DNA of 64,000 nucleotides from Mastigocoleus testarum BC008. Lineage in GTDB: Bacteria; Cyanobacteriota; Cyanobacteriia; Cyanobacteriales; Nostocaceae. Shown here in pieces: positions 26,383 through 35,084 of this stretch. The notes beneath the pieces are model-generated. The model was not told where the DNA came from. It worked only from the letters and a program-made list of their open reading frames with translations, and made no database searches. The stretch spans positions 1 through 64,000 of the forward strand of contig NZ_LMTZ01000086.1 in assembly GCF_001456025.1 (NCBI RefSeq), in the 5' to 3' direction. The stretch's first letter is position 1. Each line of letters opens with the position of its first letter. The translations under genes and the position numbers were made by a program.

Positions 26383-28476
26383 ATGGCAGTGGAAATTTCA
26401 AATCCCTTCGATATAAATCTTGGTACTGACAATGTCATTATTACTGATACAGTCAGTTCGTTAGAAGGAAGTGACTTCTATAAATTTACTATCGGTGCTA
26501 GTAGCAGTTTTAACTTGTCCTTGGATGATTTGAGTGCCGATGCTGACGTCACTCTAATTCAAGATCGCAATTCTAACTTGCAAATAGATGGAGACGAAGT
26601 AATAGCTTATTCCAATCGCGGCGGTACGAGGTCGGAATTGATCAATGAAATTTTGGAAGAAGGTGATTACTATATTCGAGTTTATCCTTACGAAGAAGAT
26701 GTGGATATCCGATATAGATTAACTGTTGGTGCAGAACTTTTAGATCTAGGGGGAGATACTCTTACCGAAGCGTACAAATTAGAAAATGGAGCAGCGATTA
26801 GCGACCGCATCGGTGGTTTAGATTTAAATAATTATTACCAATTAACTTTAGATGGTAGAAGCGATATTGATATAACGGTAAGTGGTCTCAATAATAATAG
26901 CGATAGTGATATTGATGTACATTTACTCGACATTAATGGTCAGATCGTTTCTAGTTCGACGAGTCCAGGTTCTGATGAATCAATTATTGAAACTTTAGAA
27001 CCCGGAAAACATAACGAACATAACGTATATATTTATTCATACAGCCTTAATGAAGCAGATTATAATCTAACTTTTTCGTCAGTTCCCAAGACAAATTCAC
27101 CTGTACCAACAAGTAGTAGTCCTTTACCATTACCAACAGCAGGTGGGGATAGTAATGTTGTAGCATCTCCGATTCCTCAATCAGCAAATAGCAATACAAA
27201 TCATATCCAAGGAACTTTTGGAGCTGATACTTTTACTTATCAGTCGGGCTACAACTTGAATATTTTCTCCGGTAATGGCAATTATAATTACTCCTCGGGT
27301 TTGTTTGACACACTCAACTTGTCCAATTATGTTTCCAACACGGTTGGAATCAACCTTGCAAATAATGGAAATGGAGGTGTTGTTTACAATCCTGGCGATG
27401 GCGCACGTGTATTTGATGCGATTAAATTTAGTGACGGTCGTCAGATCCTATTTGAAAATATCGAAGTAGTTCAATTTGCAGATACCACTCTTAATTTATC
27501 CGTTATACCTAACGATCCTTTATTTAATCAGCAGTGGAACCTGCACATGACGGGCGTTCAAAATGCTTGGCGTTTTACTCAAGGTAATAATAATGTGCTG
27601 ATGGGGATTGTCGATACGGGCTTGGGTACTGACAGTAATGGTAATCTTCACCCCGACCTACGAGATACTATTGTTGTTGGTAATAATTATTTAGATGAAT
27701 GGCAAGGTTTTTCTCATGGGACTCCCGTTCAAGGAACAATGGGAGCAGCAGCAAATAATGGTCAAGGTATTGCTGGAATTAATTGGAATTCTTCCATTTA
27801 TACCATTGATGTTGTAGGTGGCGATTCTGGAGACTATAACCTGGTTGGAGCTGTTGACACAATAATTAAAGAAGCAAATTCCCTAGGACAGTTTGCAGTC
27901 ATCAACTTAAGTTTAGTTGGCGGTTACTCAGTACAACTCGAACAGATAATTGCTAACAATCAAAGTAATGCTCTCTTTGTAATTGCATCTGGTAATGACG
28001 GTGGTAATAGTATTGCTAGCCCTGCTAACTTAGCGGCAAAATACAGTAATGTAATGGCTGTCGGTGCTTCTTGGGGTACAGCAGATTGGTATGGTAATCC
28101 AAAAACACCGGGTCAAAGAATTGATTATTCTGGAATTGGATGGTGGGGTTCAAATCGTGGAGATGGTTTAACCTTAATGGCTCCATCGGAATTTGTTAGT
28201 ACCAATGCCATAATTAACCCATCTAGTAGCTTCCACACTCACGGCTACGACCCTCGATTTAATGGAACTTCTGCATCAACAGCAATGGTATCTGGTATTG
28301 CCTCATTACTTTGGAGTGTCAATAAAAATTTAACTGCAGAGCAAATTAAATCCATTATTTCTCAAACTGCTACCGATCTAGGTGCTATTGGTTATGACAC
28401 GGAATACGGTCATGGATTAATAAATGCTGATGCAGCAGTAAGACGAGCAATGGCAATTTCTAGAGGATTTTCTTAA
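26383..28476 (+). CDS. subtilisin-like (S8) serine protease with N-terminal PPC-like domains
   Basis: The 697-aa protein starts with two beta-sandwich units like pre-peptidase C-terminal (PPC) domains (residues about 5-115 and 120-235, GSDFYKFTIG and LNNYYQLTLDG). A Ser/Pro linker follows, then a Gly/Asn-rich segment at about 275-370 that recalls RTX-adjacent folds (IQGTFGADTFTYQSGYNL). The protease domain spans about 380-695 with the triad Asp411 (GIVDTGLG), His445 (SHGTPVQG) and Ser630 (NGTSASTAM). There is no Sec signal peptide, so export, if any, would need another route. It is followed by a second subtilase on the same strand, 311 nt away. Substrate unknown. Confidence 0.88.
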   Translation: MAVEISNPFDINLGTDNVIITDTVSSLEGSDFYKFTIGASSSFNLSLDDLSADADVTLIQDRNSNLQIDGDEVIAYSNRGGTRSELINEILEEGDYYIRVYPYEEDVDIRYRLTVGAELLDLGGDTLTEAYKLENGAAISDRIGGLDLNNYYQLTLDGRSDIDITVSGLNNNSDSDIDVHLLDINGQIVSSSTSPGSDESIIETLEPGKHNEHNVYIYSYSLNEADYNLTFSSVPKTNSPVPTSSSPLPLPTAGGDSNVVASPIPQSANSNTNHIQGTFGADTFTYQSGYNLNIFSGNGNYNYSSGLFDTLNLSNYVSNTVGINLANNGNGGVVYNPGDGARVFDAIKFSDGRQILFENIEVVQFADTTLNLSVIPNDPLFNQQWNLHMTGVQNAWRFTQGNNNVLMGIVDTGLGTDSNGNLHPDLRDTIVVGNNYLDEWQGFSHGTPVQGTMGAAANNGQGIAGINWNSSIYTIDVVGGDSGDYNLVGAVDTIIKEANSLGQFAVINLSLVGGYSVQLEQIIANNQSNALFVIASGNDGGNSIASPANLAAKYSNVMAVGASWGTADWYGNPKTPGQRIDYSGIGWWGSNRGDGLTLMAPSEFVSTNAIINPSSSFHTHGYDPRFNGTSASTAMVSGIASLLWSVNKNLTAEQIKSIISQTATDLGAIGYDTEYGHGLINADAAVRRAMAISRGFS

Positions 28477-28787
28477 TCAGTTAATGCGCTAACGCGCACG
28501 CTCCGCTAACAGTTAACAGTTATCAGATATATAAATTAGTTTGCAGCTGATTACTGATTAGCTCAAATTTAATACAGGGTGTGTTGATGCCGATCGCACA
28601 TCCTGTCACTATTTGATGACAAATTTTCTCTTGTTCATAACTAATCTGTAAATCAATTATCTGTTTATTTTTTTTATTTACATTATTTTTAATTTCATAA
28701 GCATATCAATAACTAAAAACTTTACTTCGGTGAAGCTTTTAAAGTTTCGTGCTGCTAATAAATAACAATTTTTTCTAAAAATAATTT
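28477..28787. other. intergenic region between two subtilase genes
   Basis: Begins with a dispersed-repeat fragment (GCTAACGCGCACGCTCCGCTAAC, in two parts near 28484-28509). An imperfect hairpin at 28574-28607 (ACAGGGTGTG / CACATCCTGT) lacks a T tract. The last 150 bases are A+T-rich and probably carry the next promoter. Confidence 0.55.
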
Positions 28788-30263
28788 ATGTCCATCGATT
28801 ACCTGAATAATAATCTCGATTATCGCAAAGGGCAAAATATCAATACTTTCTCTTCAAAGAATACTTTCAGCTTTCAAGAACCCACTTATTCAGGATTAGT
28901 TAGTAACAGTAGTTATAACTCTTCAACAGGTTATGGTTCTATTGATACAAAAGAAGCTTTAGAAACAATTACAGGTAAAGAAATCAATGAAGTTCCAGAT
29001 TTAGGTGGTAATAATTGGGGAGCCGATTTGATAAATGCTCCAAGTGCTTGGAATGAAGGATATACCGGAGAAGGTGTAATTGTTGCTGTGCTTGATGGTG
29101 GGGTTGACTACAACCACAAGGATTTACGAGATAACATTTGGACAAATAGTAAGGAAATTGCTGGTAACGGCAAAGATGATGACGGTAATGGTTTTATCGA
29201 TGATATTTACGGTTGGAATTTCCATGACGATAACAACGACACGTTAGACAAAGATGGACATGGTACCCATGTTGCAGGTACTATCGCTGGTGTTAATAAT
29301 AATTATGGCGTAACTGGTATAGCCTATGATGCCCAGATTATGCCCGTGAAGGTACTTGATGATAGTGGTTCTGGTTATTACAGTTCGATTGTTGATGGAA
29401 TTTACTACGCAGTAGATAACGGCGCTGATGTTATTAATCTGAGTCTTGGAGGTGAATATCCCAGTTGGGATGTGGAATCAGCAATTGAATATGCCCATAA
29501 AAATGGTGTAACTGTTGTCATGGCTGCTGGAAATAGTTCCGGAGAAGTTCCTTTGTATCCGGCTAACTATGCAGATGATTATGGAATTGCAGTTGGAGCA
29601 GTAGATCGAAATAATGAATTGGCTGATTTTTCCAACCGTGCTGGTAATGATGAAATTGCTTATGTGACCGCTCCGGGCGTAAATATCTACTCTACAGTCC
29701 CAAATGATGGATATGAATCCTACAGTGGTACATCTATGGCGGCTCCTCACGTCAGTGGAATGGTTGCATTAATGCTCAGTGCAAACCCAAATCTGACTCC
29801 CGATCAAATTCGTCAAATTGTTACTCAGTCGGCAAGTAATAGTAGTCAAGCAACAAATAGCGATCGCAAAATTTTAGGTTTAGATTTAGAACTTGATTAT
29901 TTAAGCTTTGTTGAGACAACTTTTGATAGCTTTGACAGTATCGATTTTAATTTTGATTTTGCTAACCTTGAAGCGAATAAAATTATTGATTTTTCCAGTA
30001 ATATTTCTAGTCAATCAGGAATTAGCAGTGTAATTGACAATTTTAATGTATCAACTTTATCAACTTTAGATATTGATTTTGCTAATAATAATCTTGCCAA
30101 TAACAATAACTTGCTGAATAATCCCATACTTTCTAATCCAGCAATTACCTCTGAATTATTGAATTTATATCGCGGTTATTTGAATTTAATGAAAGGTATT
30201 GAAGAAATCACAAAAGATGACAATCCTGAGGAATTACCTTCAATTCCAAGTTTGTCGAGATGA
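28788..30263 (+). CDS. subtilisin-like (S8) serine protease
   Basis: The 491-aa protein holds a classic subtilase domain at about residues 75-365 with the triad Asp103 (VAVLDGGVDYNH), His158 (DGHGTHVAG) and Ser316 (GTSMAAPHVSG) and an Asp/Asn-rich insert that probably binds calcium (GKDDDGNGFIDD). Residues 1-70 are a Ser/Asn-rich leader without a hydrophobic core, so no Sec signal. The tail after 370 is rich in Asp, Asn, Phe and Ser. Both ends are the kind seen on proteins leaving by type 1 secretion; the C39-like exporter at 21038 is a candidate route, by inference only. Confidence 0.9.
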   Translation: MSIDYLNNNLDYRKGQNINTFSSKNTFSFQEPTYSGLVSNSSYNSSTGYGSIDTKEALETITGKEINEVPDLGGNNWGADLINAPSAWNEGYTGEGVIVAVLDGGVDYNHKDLRDNIWTNSKEIAGNGKDDDGNGFIDDIYGWNFHDDNNDTLDKDGHGTHVAGTIAGVNNNYGVTGIAYDAQIMPVKVLDDSGSGYYSSIVDGIYYAVDNGADVINLSLGGEYPSWDVESAIEYAHKNGVTVVMAAGNSSGEVPLYPANYADDYGIAVGAVDRNNELADFSNRAGNDEIAYVTAPGVNIYSTVPNDGYESYSGTSMAAPHVSGMVALMLSANPNLTPDQIRQIVTQSASNSSQATNSDRKILGLDLELDYLSFVETTFDSFDSIDFNFDFANLEANKIIDFSSNISSQSGISSVIDNFNVSTLSTLDIDFANNNLANNNNLLNNPILSNPAITSELLNLYRGYLNLMKGIEEITKDDNPEELPSIPSLSR

Positions 30264-30359
30264 ATAATCCATGAGGTACATATCAACTAGGAACTGAAAG
30301 AGTCATCTTGCTTCTAGTTGCTTTGCATGGTCTTTCTCTGGATGTGGAGCATTGAGATA

Positions 30360-30470
30360 ATACCAATTTGGAAAAATAATGAGACAGATAGATTTTGTAG
30401 AGACGTTGCATGCAACGTCTCTACCGGAGAATCTGTTGCAATGATTTATTGAATTAGTATAAGTTCGCAC
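30360..30470 (-). repeat. dispersed repeat, copy B, with perfect 28-bp palindrome
   Basis: GTAGAGACGTTGCA at 30397-30410 is followed directly by its exact complement TGCAACGTCTCTAC at 30411-30424. The flanks (ATAGATTTTGTAGAG on one side, ATGATTTATTGAATT on the other) match the copy at 15405-15515 in the opposite orientation. It lies between converging genes and could also act as a bidirectional transcription barrier. Confidence 0.65.
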
Positions 30471-30520
30471 CATAGTAGCGACACAATTCACTTTTAGCTC
30501 ATACAGGAATTTTAAATCAC

Positions 30521-33274
30521 TTAAGTCTTTACTTTACCTTCAAGTACTGTTTCTGTGAGATTAGCTCCTTTAAAATTAGCACTTTCATAATTTTTTACCT
30601 CTTCAAGAGTCGCCCGATAAAAAATCGCCCCTGAAAGAATCGCCCCTGAAAGATTCGCCCCTGAAAGATTCGCCCCTGAAAGATTCGCCCCTGAAAGATT
30701 CGCCCCTGAAAGATTCGCCCCTGAAAGATTCGCCCCATAAAGAATCACCCCTTCAAGAGTCGCCCCTAAAAGATTCGCCCCTTCAAGAATCACCCCTTCA
30801 AGATTCGCCCCATAAAGATTCGCCCGATAAAGGTTCGCCCCTTCAAGAATCACCCCTTCAAGATTCGCCCAGTAAAACTCTCTAAATAACAGAATGCAAT
30901 CTTTCAAATTCAAAAAACTCAGATGATTCAAGCAAAATACAATACCGTCTACTCTTTGTCCTTGTAGTCGGGAAATCCAGTTTCCAAAAGCTTCAGGGGA
31001 ATCCCATTCAATTTGAGAAATATTTTCTGTTACCCTAGCACAAGCATTTAATACAACCAACAGTGCTTCTTCTGCATTCCGCGCCTGTTGATTTGCTTGA
31101 TGAAAATCTGGTCGAGGATTCAAACGTTCCATTGGCATTCCATGACGCAGCATAAAACTAATTAATTCGCATAGTGTTTGCTGCCAATTAGCAATATCCG
31201 AGGGATTTTGTATACTCTGTAAGCGTATTTCATCTAATACAAAGTTAAACAAATACTCATCCATCGGTGAAGCACCACACAAATTTGCCCAGCGGGTTAG
31301 AGCTTCTTTTTCATCCCAACCCTCATCAGGATCGTTTTGTTGTGCTTTCAGCTTTTTGTGAATTAGTTTTATTTCCCGCACAATGCGTGTTGCTGTTAAA
31401 TACTCACCAAAACTCTTGTGAGTAAATTCAAAAGTTTTGTCTCCTTGATTATTCGAGCCACTTTGACGAAAATAAAAAGCAAGTAACAACCTAGTTACGC
31501 CTTCCTCAGCTTTTTTTTGAAATTCCATCAGCCATTTTTTTAAACCACTGCGGTTGCAATGATTTTCAATATCTCTGACTGTTGTTGTACGTCCATCACC
31601 ATGCCAAGAAGATAAAGCAATTTCTTCTAGAACACGGATAAAATCTTGTTCCTTAAGTCCCTTAACTGCAGGATGTTGTCGTTTATTTTCCCAAACTCTT
31701 TCATAAACAGATTTGAGTAAATCTGCATAAATTATATTCAGATTACTCTCTTGAGAAAAATCTACTTTCTTCCTAATAAAACTCAGAGCAACCAAATAAT
31801 TTAGTAAAGGCTGGGAAGTAATTTCAATTAAATTATTTTTTTCTAATTCTTTTGGTAAGCTACTATATTTTTGACCCTTAAGTAAACTGTACTTCTTCCA
31901 CCATTGCTGGCGCTTATCTTCATTTAATAATTTGCGTTCATCTTTGTAATTATGTTTTCCTTTATCATCTTTACTGACAAAATAAGGTAGAACGTGTAAA
32001 ATTTGCTCTGGTTTGCGGAACTCATTACTATTCGCCTGCACTATCAGTTCTCGTCCAGTAATTAAAGCTTGCAGTCGAGTTTTATTAGAATTAAATCTAT
32101 CTACTTTTTTTTCTATCTCCCTAACAAATTGCTGAGCAACTTCTTGAACTGCTTTACCCTGCATAGCTAGTTCATCTAAACCATCGAAAATAATCAGTAA
32201 GCGTGGTTCAGCATTTTCTTTTGATAGAGGATTAGAAGGTAAAATATTATCAATGTCCGATTGAATAAATTTACCAATTGCATCCACCAAATCATCTGTA
32301 GGATTGAATTGATGTAAAGGAATAAATAAAACTCGAACCTTTTCTTTTTCTGCTTGCTTGGCAGCAAATATTTTTGTAAACGAAGATTTACCGCTTCCTG
32401 GTCCACCACTTATAACTCGAATCGCGTCATGAGGGTCTGCTTGATTTAACCAGGTTTCGAGTTGACTTTCTAAATCAACAACAACCCGCTGATATTGCTT
32501 GTTTTCATGTAGTCTATCCTCAAACTTATCATCCTGCTGATTTTCTTCAACTTCACAATTGTAGTAGGCATACAAAGGAACATAGATTTGTTTGAGACCA
32601 AATGCTTCGAAAAACATCGGTTCTTCAACCTGTCTTTGCAGCCAAGCTGAGTAGCGCCGCCATGCATTTTCCTGTTCGCTAGCTTTAATAAAAGGAGTAT
32701 CAGGCTGTTCTGTTAAACAGGCGTATTTTTGAGAATCTTTGTTCCATTCCTCACGTAAAGCATAGACAAAATAAGTCGGTAGGCGATCACTAATACTTTG
32801 TGCTGCGGCTTTATCTTCCCCAAACTCTTCTAACCATTGCCTCAAAGGAACTTTGATTATTTCAATAATGGGTAAATCTTTGGGATTTGTAAAAAAGTTT
32901 TGGTTAATACGTAATTCGTTATCTTTCAAAAAGCGATCTAAGTGATAATCACAAATTATCTTGAGTTCATTAACTTCCAATTCATTATTATCTATTTTTA
33001 TCTGCAAATCTTGATTGCTCTTCACTAAAGCAACCATTGCAGTCGTCAAAGAATTATAAATCAGTAACCAAGCAATTTCTCCCGGTGTTTTTGCTATTCC
33101 TAATTCTGCTGAAGCTTCCACTAGATTTTCAGCAGCACTATCTAAATTACCCAAAAGACCATTTAACGCAGCCTTTCCTACTGACGAAAACAAATTGCGG
33201 GGATCTTCTATTTTCAAAGACTTATTCCAGAATTTGTCGGGCTTTTTGATGGAAATTCCTGGTTCATGGGTCAT
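30521..33274 (-). CDS. NACHT-type NTPase with C-terminal pentapeptide repeats
   Basis: The 917-aa protein has an N-terminal region of about 210 residues of unknown type, then an NTPase domain with Walker A GGPGSGKSSF near residue 293 and Walker B LLIIFDGLDEL near 360. A helical region follows up to about 790, including FEFTHKSFGEYLTATRIV, the usual end of the NACHT module. The C-terminus (about 805-910) is a pentapeptide array (ANLSG, ANLEG), which folds as a right-handed quadrilateral beta helix. Such proteins are STAND switches where the repeats sense a ligand and the N-terminus acts; phage defence is plausible. Seven successive ANLSG-type units are encoded by almost identical 15-nt repeats, so copy number may vary. 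Confidence 0.88.
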   Translation of the reverse strand: MTHEPGISIKKPDKFWNKSLKIEDPRNLFSSVGKAALNGLLGNLDSAAENLVEASAELGIAKTPGEIAWLLIYNSLTTAMVALVKSNQDLQIKIDNNELEVNELKIICDYHLDRFLKDNELRINQNFFTNPKDLPIIEIIKVPLRQWLEEFGEDKAAAQSISDRLPTYFVYALREEWNKDSQKYACLTEQPDTPFIKASEQENAWRRYSAWLQRQVEEPMFFEAFGLKQIYVPLYAYYNCEVEENQQDDKFEDRLHENKQYQRVVVDLESQLETWLNQADPHDAIRVISGGPGSGKSSFTKIFAAKQAEKEKVRVLFIPLHQFNPTDDLVDAIGKFIQSDIDNILPSNPLSKENAEPRLLIIFDGLDELAMQGKAVQEVAQQFVREIEKKVDRFNSNKTRLQALITGRELIVQANSNEFRKPEQILHVLPYFVSKDDKGKHNYKDERKLLNEDKRQQWWKKYSLLKGQKYSSLPKELEKNNLIEITSQPLLNYLVALSFIRKKVDFSQESNLNIIYADLLKSVYERVWENKRQHPAVKGLKEQDFIRVLEEIALSSWHGDGRTTTVRDIENHCNRSGLKKWLMEFQKKAEEGVTRLLLAFYFRQSGSNNQGDKTFEFTHKSFGEYLTATRIVREIKLIHKKLKAQQNDPDEGWDEKEALTRWANLCGASPMDEYLFNFVLDEIRLQSIQNPSDIANWQQTLCELISFMLRHGMPMERLNPRPDFHQANQQARNAEEALLVVLNACARVTENISQIEWDSPEAFGNWISRLQGQRVDGIVFCLNHLSFLNLKDCILLFREFYWANLEGVILEGANLYRANLYGANLEGVILEGANLLGATLEGVILYGANLSGANLSGANLSGANLSGANLSGANLSGAILSGAIFYRATLEEVKNYESANFKGANLTETVLEGKVKT
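30625..30735 (-). repeat. 15-nt tandem repeat encoding pentapeptides
   Basis: About seven units of AGATTCGCCCCTGAA (plus-strand view), most identical, inside the NACHT gene. Each encodes one pentapeptide with the core ANLSG. Flanking units are more divergent, which points to recent expansion in the centre. Confidence 0.85.
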
Positions 33275-33428
33275 GTATTTTGTATATTTCGCAAAAATAC
33301 TTATCTAAATAGAATCAATTTGTTCATTTTACATTTCGGAAAAATATTTATAAAAAATATAGGGACTCAGACAAAAAACAAGAAAAAAATGTCTAAGTAT
33401 CCCTATTTACTATTTCCTTATAAATTCA

Positions 33429-34856
33429 TTAAGAAAGAACTTCTGTAGAAGTAGCTAAAACCTTCCGTGAATTACCATTGATTTTCGCCCTAATTACCTG
33501 TCCTAAAACTCCCAAAACAATACCAGGCGCAAACAATGCTGCAGGCGGTTTAATCATATGTATGACTTCAAAAAATGTCCGATGTAATTTTGGCTGGCGG
33601 GTTGATAATAACATCACTTCATCCATATATTTATGCATAAATCGAGTCATTGTATCGGGTTTTCCACCTTCAGTACTTTCCCAACGACAATCATCACTTG
33701 TCGCCATTAACCACGGAGTTTTTAACACCTGAGCTAACTGTTTTTGAAACTTTTTAGCTAATCCCACAATTGTATAATTGGAACCACTGAACTGCTTTTG
33801 TAAGCATTTTTGTAGAGTTAAAGCTCCTAAAGCAGCAGTTGTCATTCCTTGACCATATATCGGATTGAAAGCACAAACTGCATCCCCAATAATGACTAAA
33901 CCATCTGGCAAACGCGCTAATTTTTCATAACGATGCCAGCAATTTTCTGTACGACGATAACCATACACCTTGGAAATAGGTTTAGCATCTTTGATTAGGT
34001 CATAAATCGCTGAGTTACGTAGAGTACGGGCATATTCTAAAAAACCTTTGTCATCAGTAGGTGGATAATCTTTACCGATACCTCCCAAAGTTATAATCCA
34101 ACGATTACCTTCTGCAGGAACCAAAACTCCTCCTCGTTTATTATGGGGAGGTTTAGAGAGAACTCCTAAAGCTTGCCAATTTACTTCTAAATTTTGAGGA
34201 CGTTCATACCAACGAGTGCTATAACCCAAAAAAGAATTGATCTCTGTTTTTTCTGGTGTCTGATAACCCATTGATTTTAACCAATTACGTGCTTGGGAAT
34301 TACGACCAGAAGCATCCACAACTAAATCTGCAGTTAATTCTTCTTCTTGATGCCGATCTAAGTGATATACCTTGACTCCCTTGACTTGAGAATTAGACTC
34401 ATCACTTAGCAATTCCTGAACTTGAGTTTTTTCTAAAAACTTAACATTATCAAAACTCAAAAGACGACGATGTACCAACCATTCTAAAAATGCACGACTA
34501 CAAGTGTGGGTGATCAAATCCGATTCAATATGCGGATGCCAGCCCCAAAAACCAAAAAGTGCGTATTCCTTAGCCCAATCGATTTTTGGTGCTCCAGCTT
34601 CCTTTATCTCTGAATCTATCCCAGGAAATAATTTTTCTAAAATTCTTTTTCCTTGGGTAAGCAGTACATGAACATGATTTGCTTGAGGAACACCTGTACG
34701 GGTTTGGGGCTCTTGGGGTAAGGTATCGCGCTCAACTACAACTACACGAGCAAAATAATCTGCTAAAACCCTTGCACTTAAAAGTCCAGCCATACTGCTA
34801 CCGATAACTATGGCAGTGCGATCATTAGTATTTTGCTGCGATATTGACGCGTGCAT
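33429..34856 (-). CDS. FAD-dependent oxidoreductase (aromatic/polyprenyl hydroxylase-like)
   Basis: The 475-aa protein has an N-terminal FAD-binding beta-alpha-beta motif (AIVIGSSMAGLLSARVLAD, residues about 15-33, with GSSMAG replacing the usual GxGxxG). The second FAD motif is DGLVIIGDAVCAFNPIYGQG near residue 315. Between them lie VDASGRNSQARNW and a substrate domain. This plan is that of flavin monooxygenases and geranylgeranyl-reductase-like enzymes. A hydrophobic patch at about 430-455 may touch the membrane. It stands alone, with no pathway genes next to it, so the substrate is unknown. Confidence 0.8.
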   Translation of the reverse strand: MHASISQQNTNDRTAIVIGSSMAGLLSARVLADYFARVVVVERDTLPQEPQTRTGVPQANHVHVLLTQGKRILEKLFPGIDSEIKEAGAPKIDWAKEYALFGFWGWHPHIESDLITHTCSRAFLEWLVHRRLLSFDNVKFLEKTQVQELLSDESNSQVKGVKVYHLDRHQEEELTADLVVDASGRNSQARNWLKSMGYQTPEKTEINSFLGYSTRWYERPQNLEVNWQALGVLSKPPHNKRGGVLVPAEGNRWIITLGGIGKDYPPTDDKGFLEYARTLRNSAIYDLIKDAKPISKVYGYRRTENCWHRYEKLARLPDGLVIIGDAVCAFNPIYGQGMTTAALGALTLQKCLQKQFSGSNYTIVGLAKKFQKQLAQVLKTPWLMATSDDCRWESTEGGKPDTMTRFMHKYMDEVMLLSTRQPKLHRTFFEVIHMIKPPAALFAPGIVLGVLGQVIRAKINGNSRKVLATSTEVLS

Positions 34857-35084
34857 TTTATTTTACTAATCCAATTTGTAAAACTTGTAATCCGATCTTA
34901 GCGAGAATTGCTCTAGCTTTACAGAAATCAAAATCTGACGGACTCCATTTGTTGTAGCTGCCTTAACAAGGAGCGAGTTAATCAAAAATAATTTATACAC
35001 TTAATAACAGTATATGAGCTACACTTCTTTTTATACTGAAATATGACAAGTATCAGCACCTAACTTGAATATCCTACTGAAACT

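Noticed and set aside
30303..30491. A 62-codon minus-strand frame
   Set aside because: It runs through the perfect palindrome of the dispersed repeat and has no coding character.
30625..30735. The 15-nt repeat array considered as a CRISPR-like array
   Set aside because: Units are contiguous without spacers and code for pentapeptides in frame.
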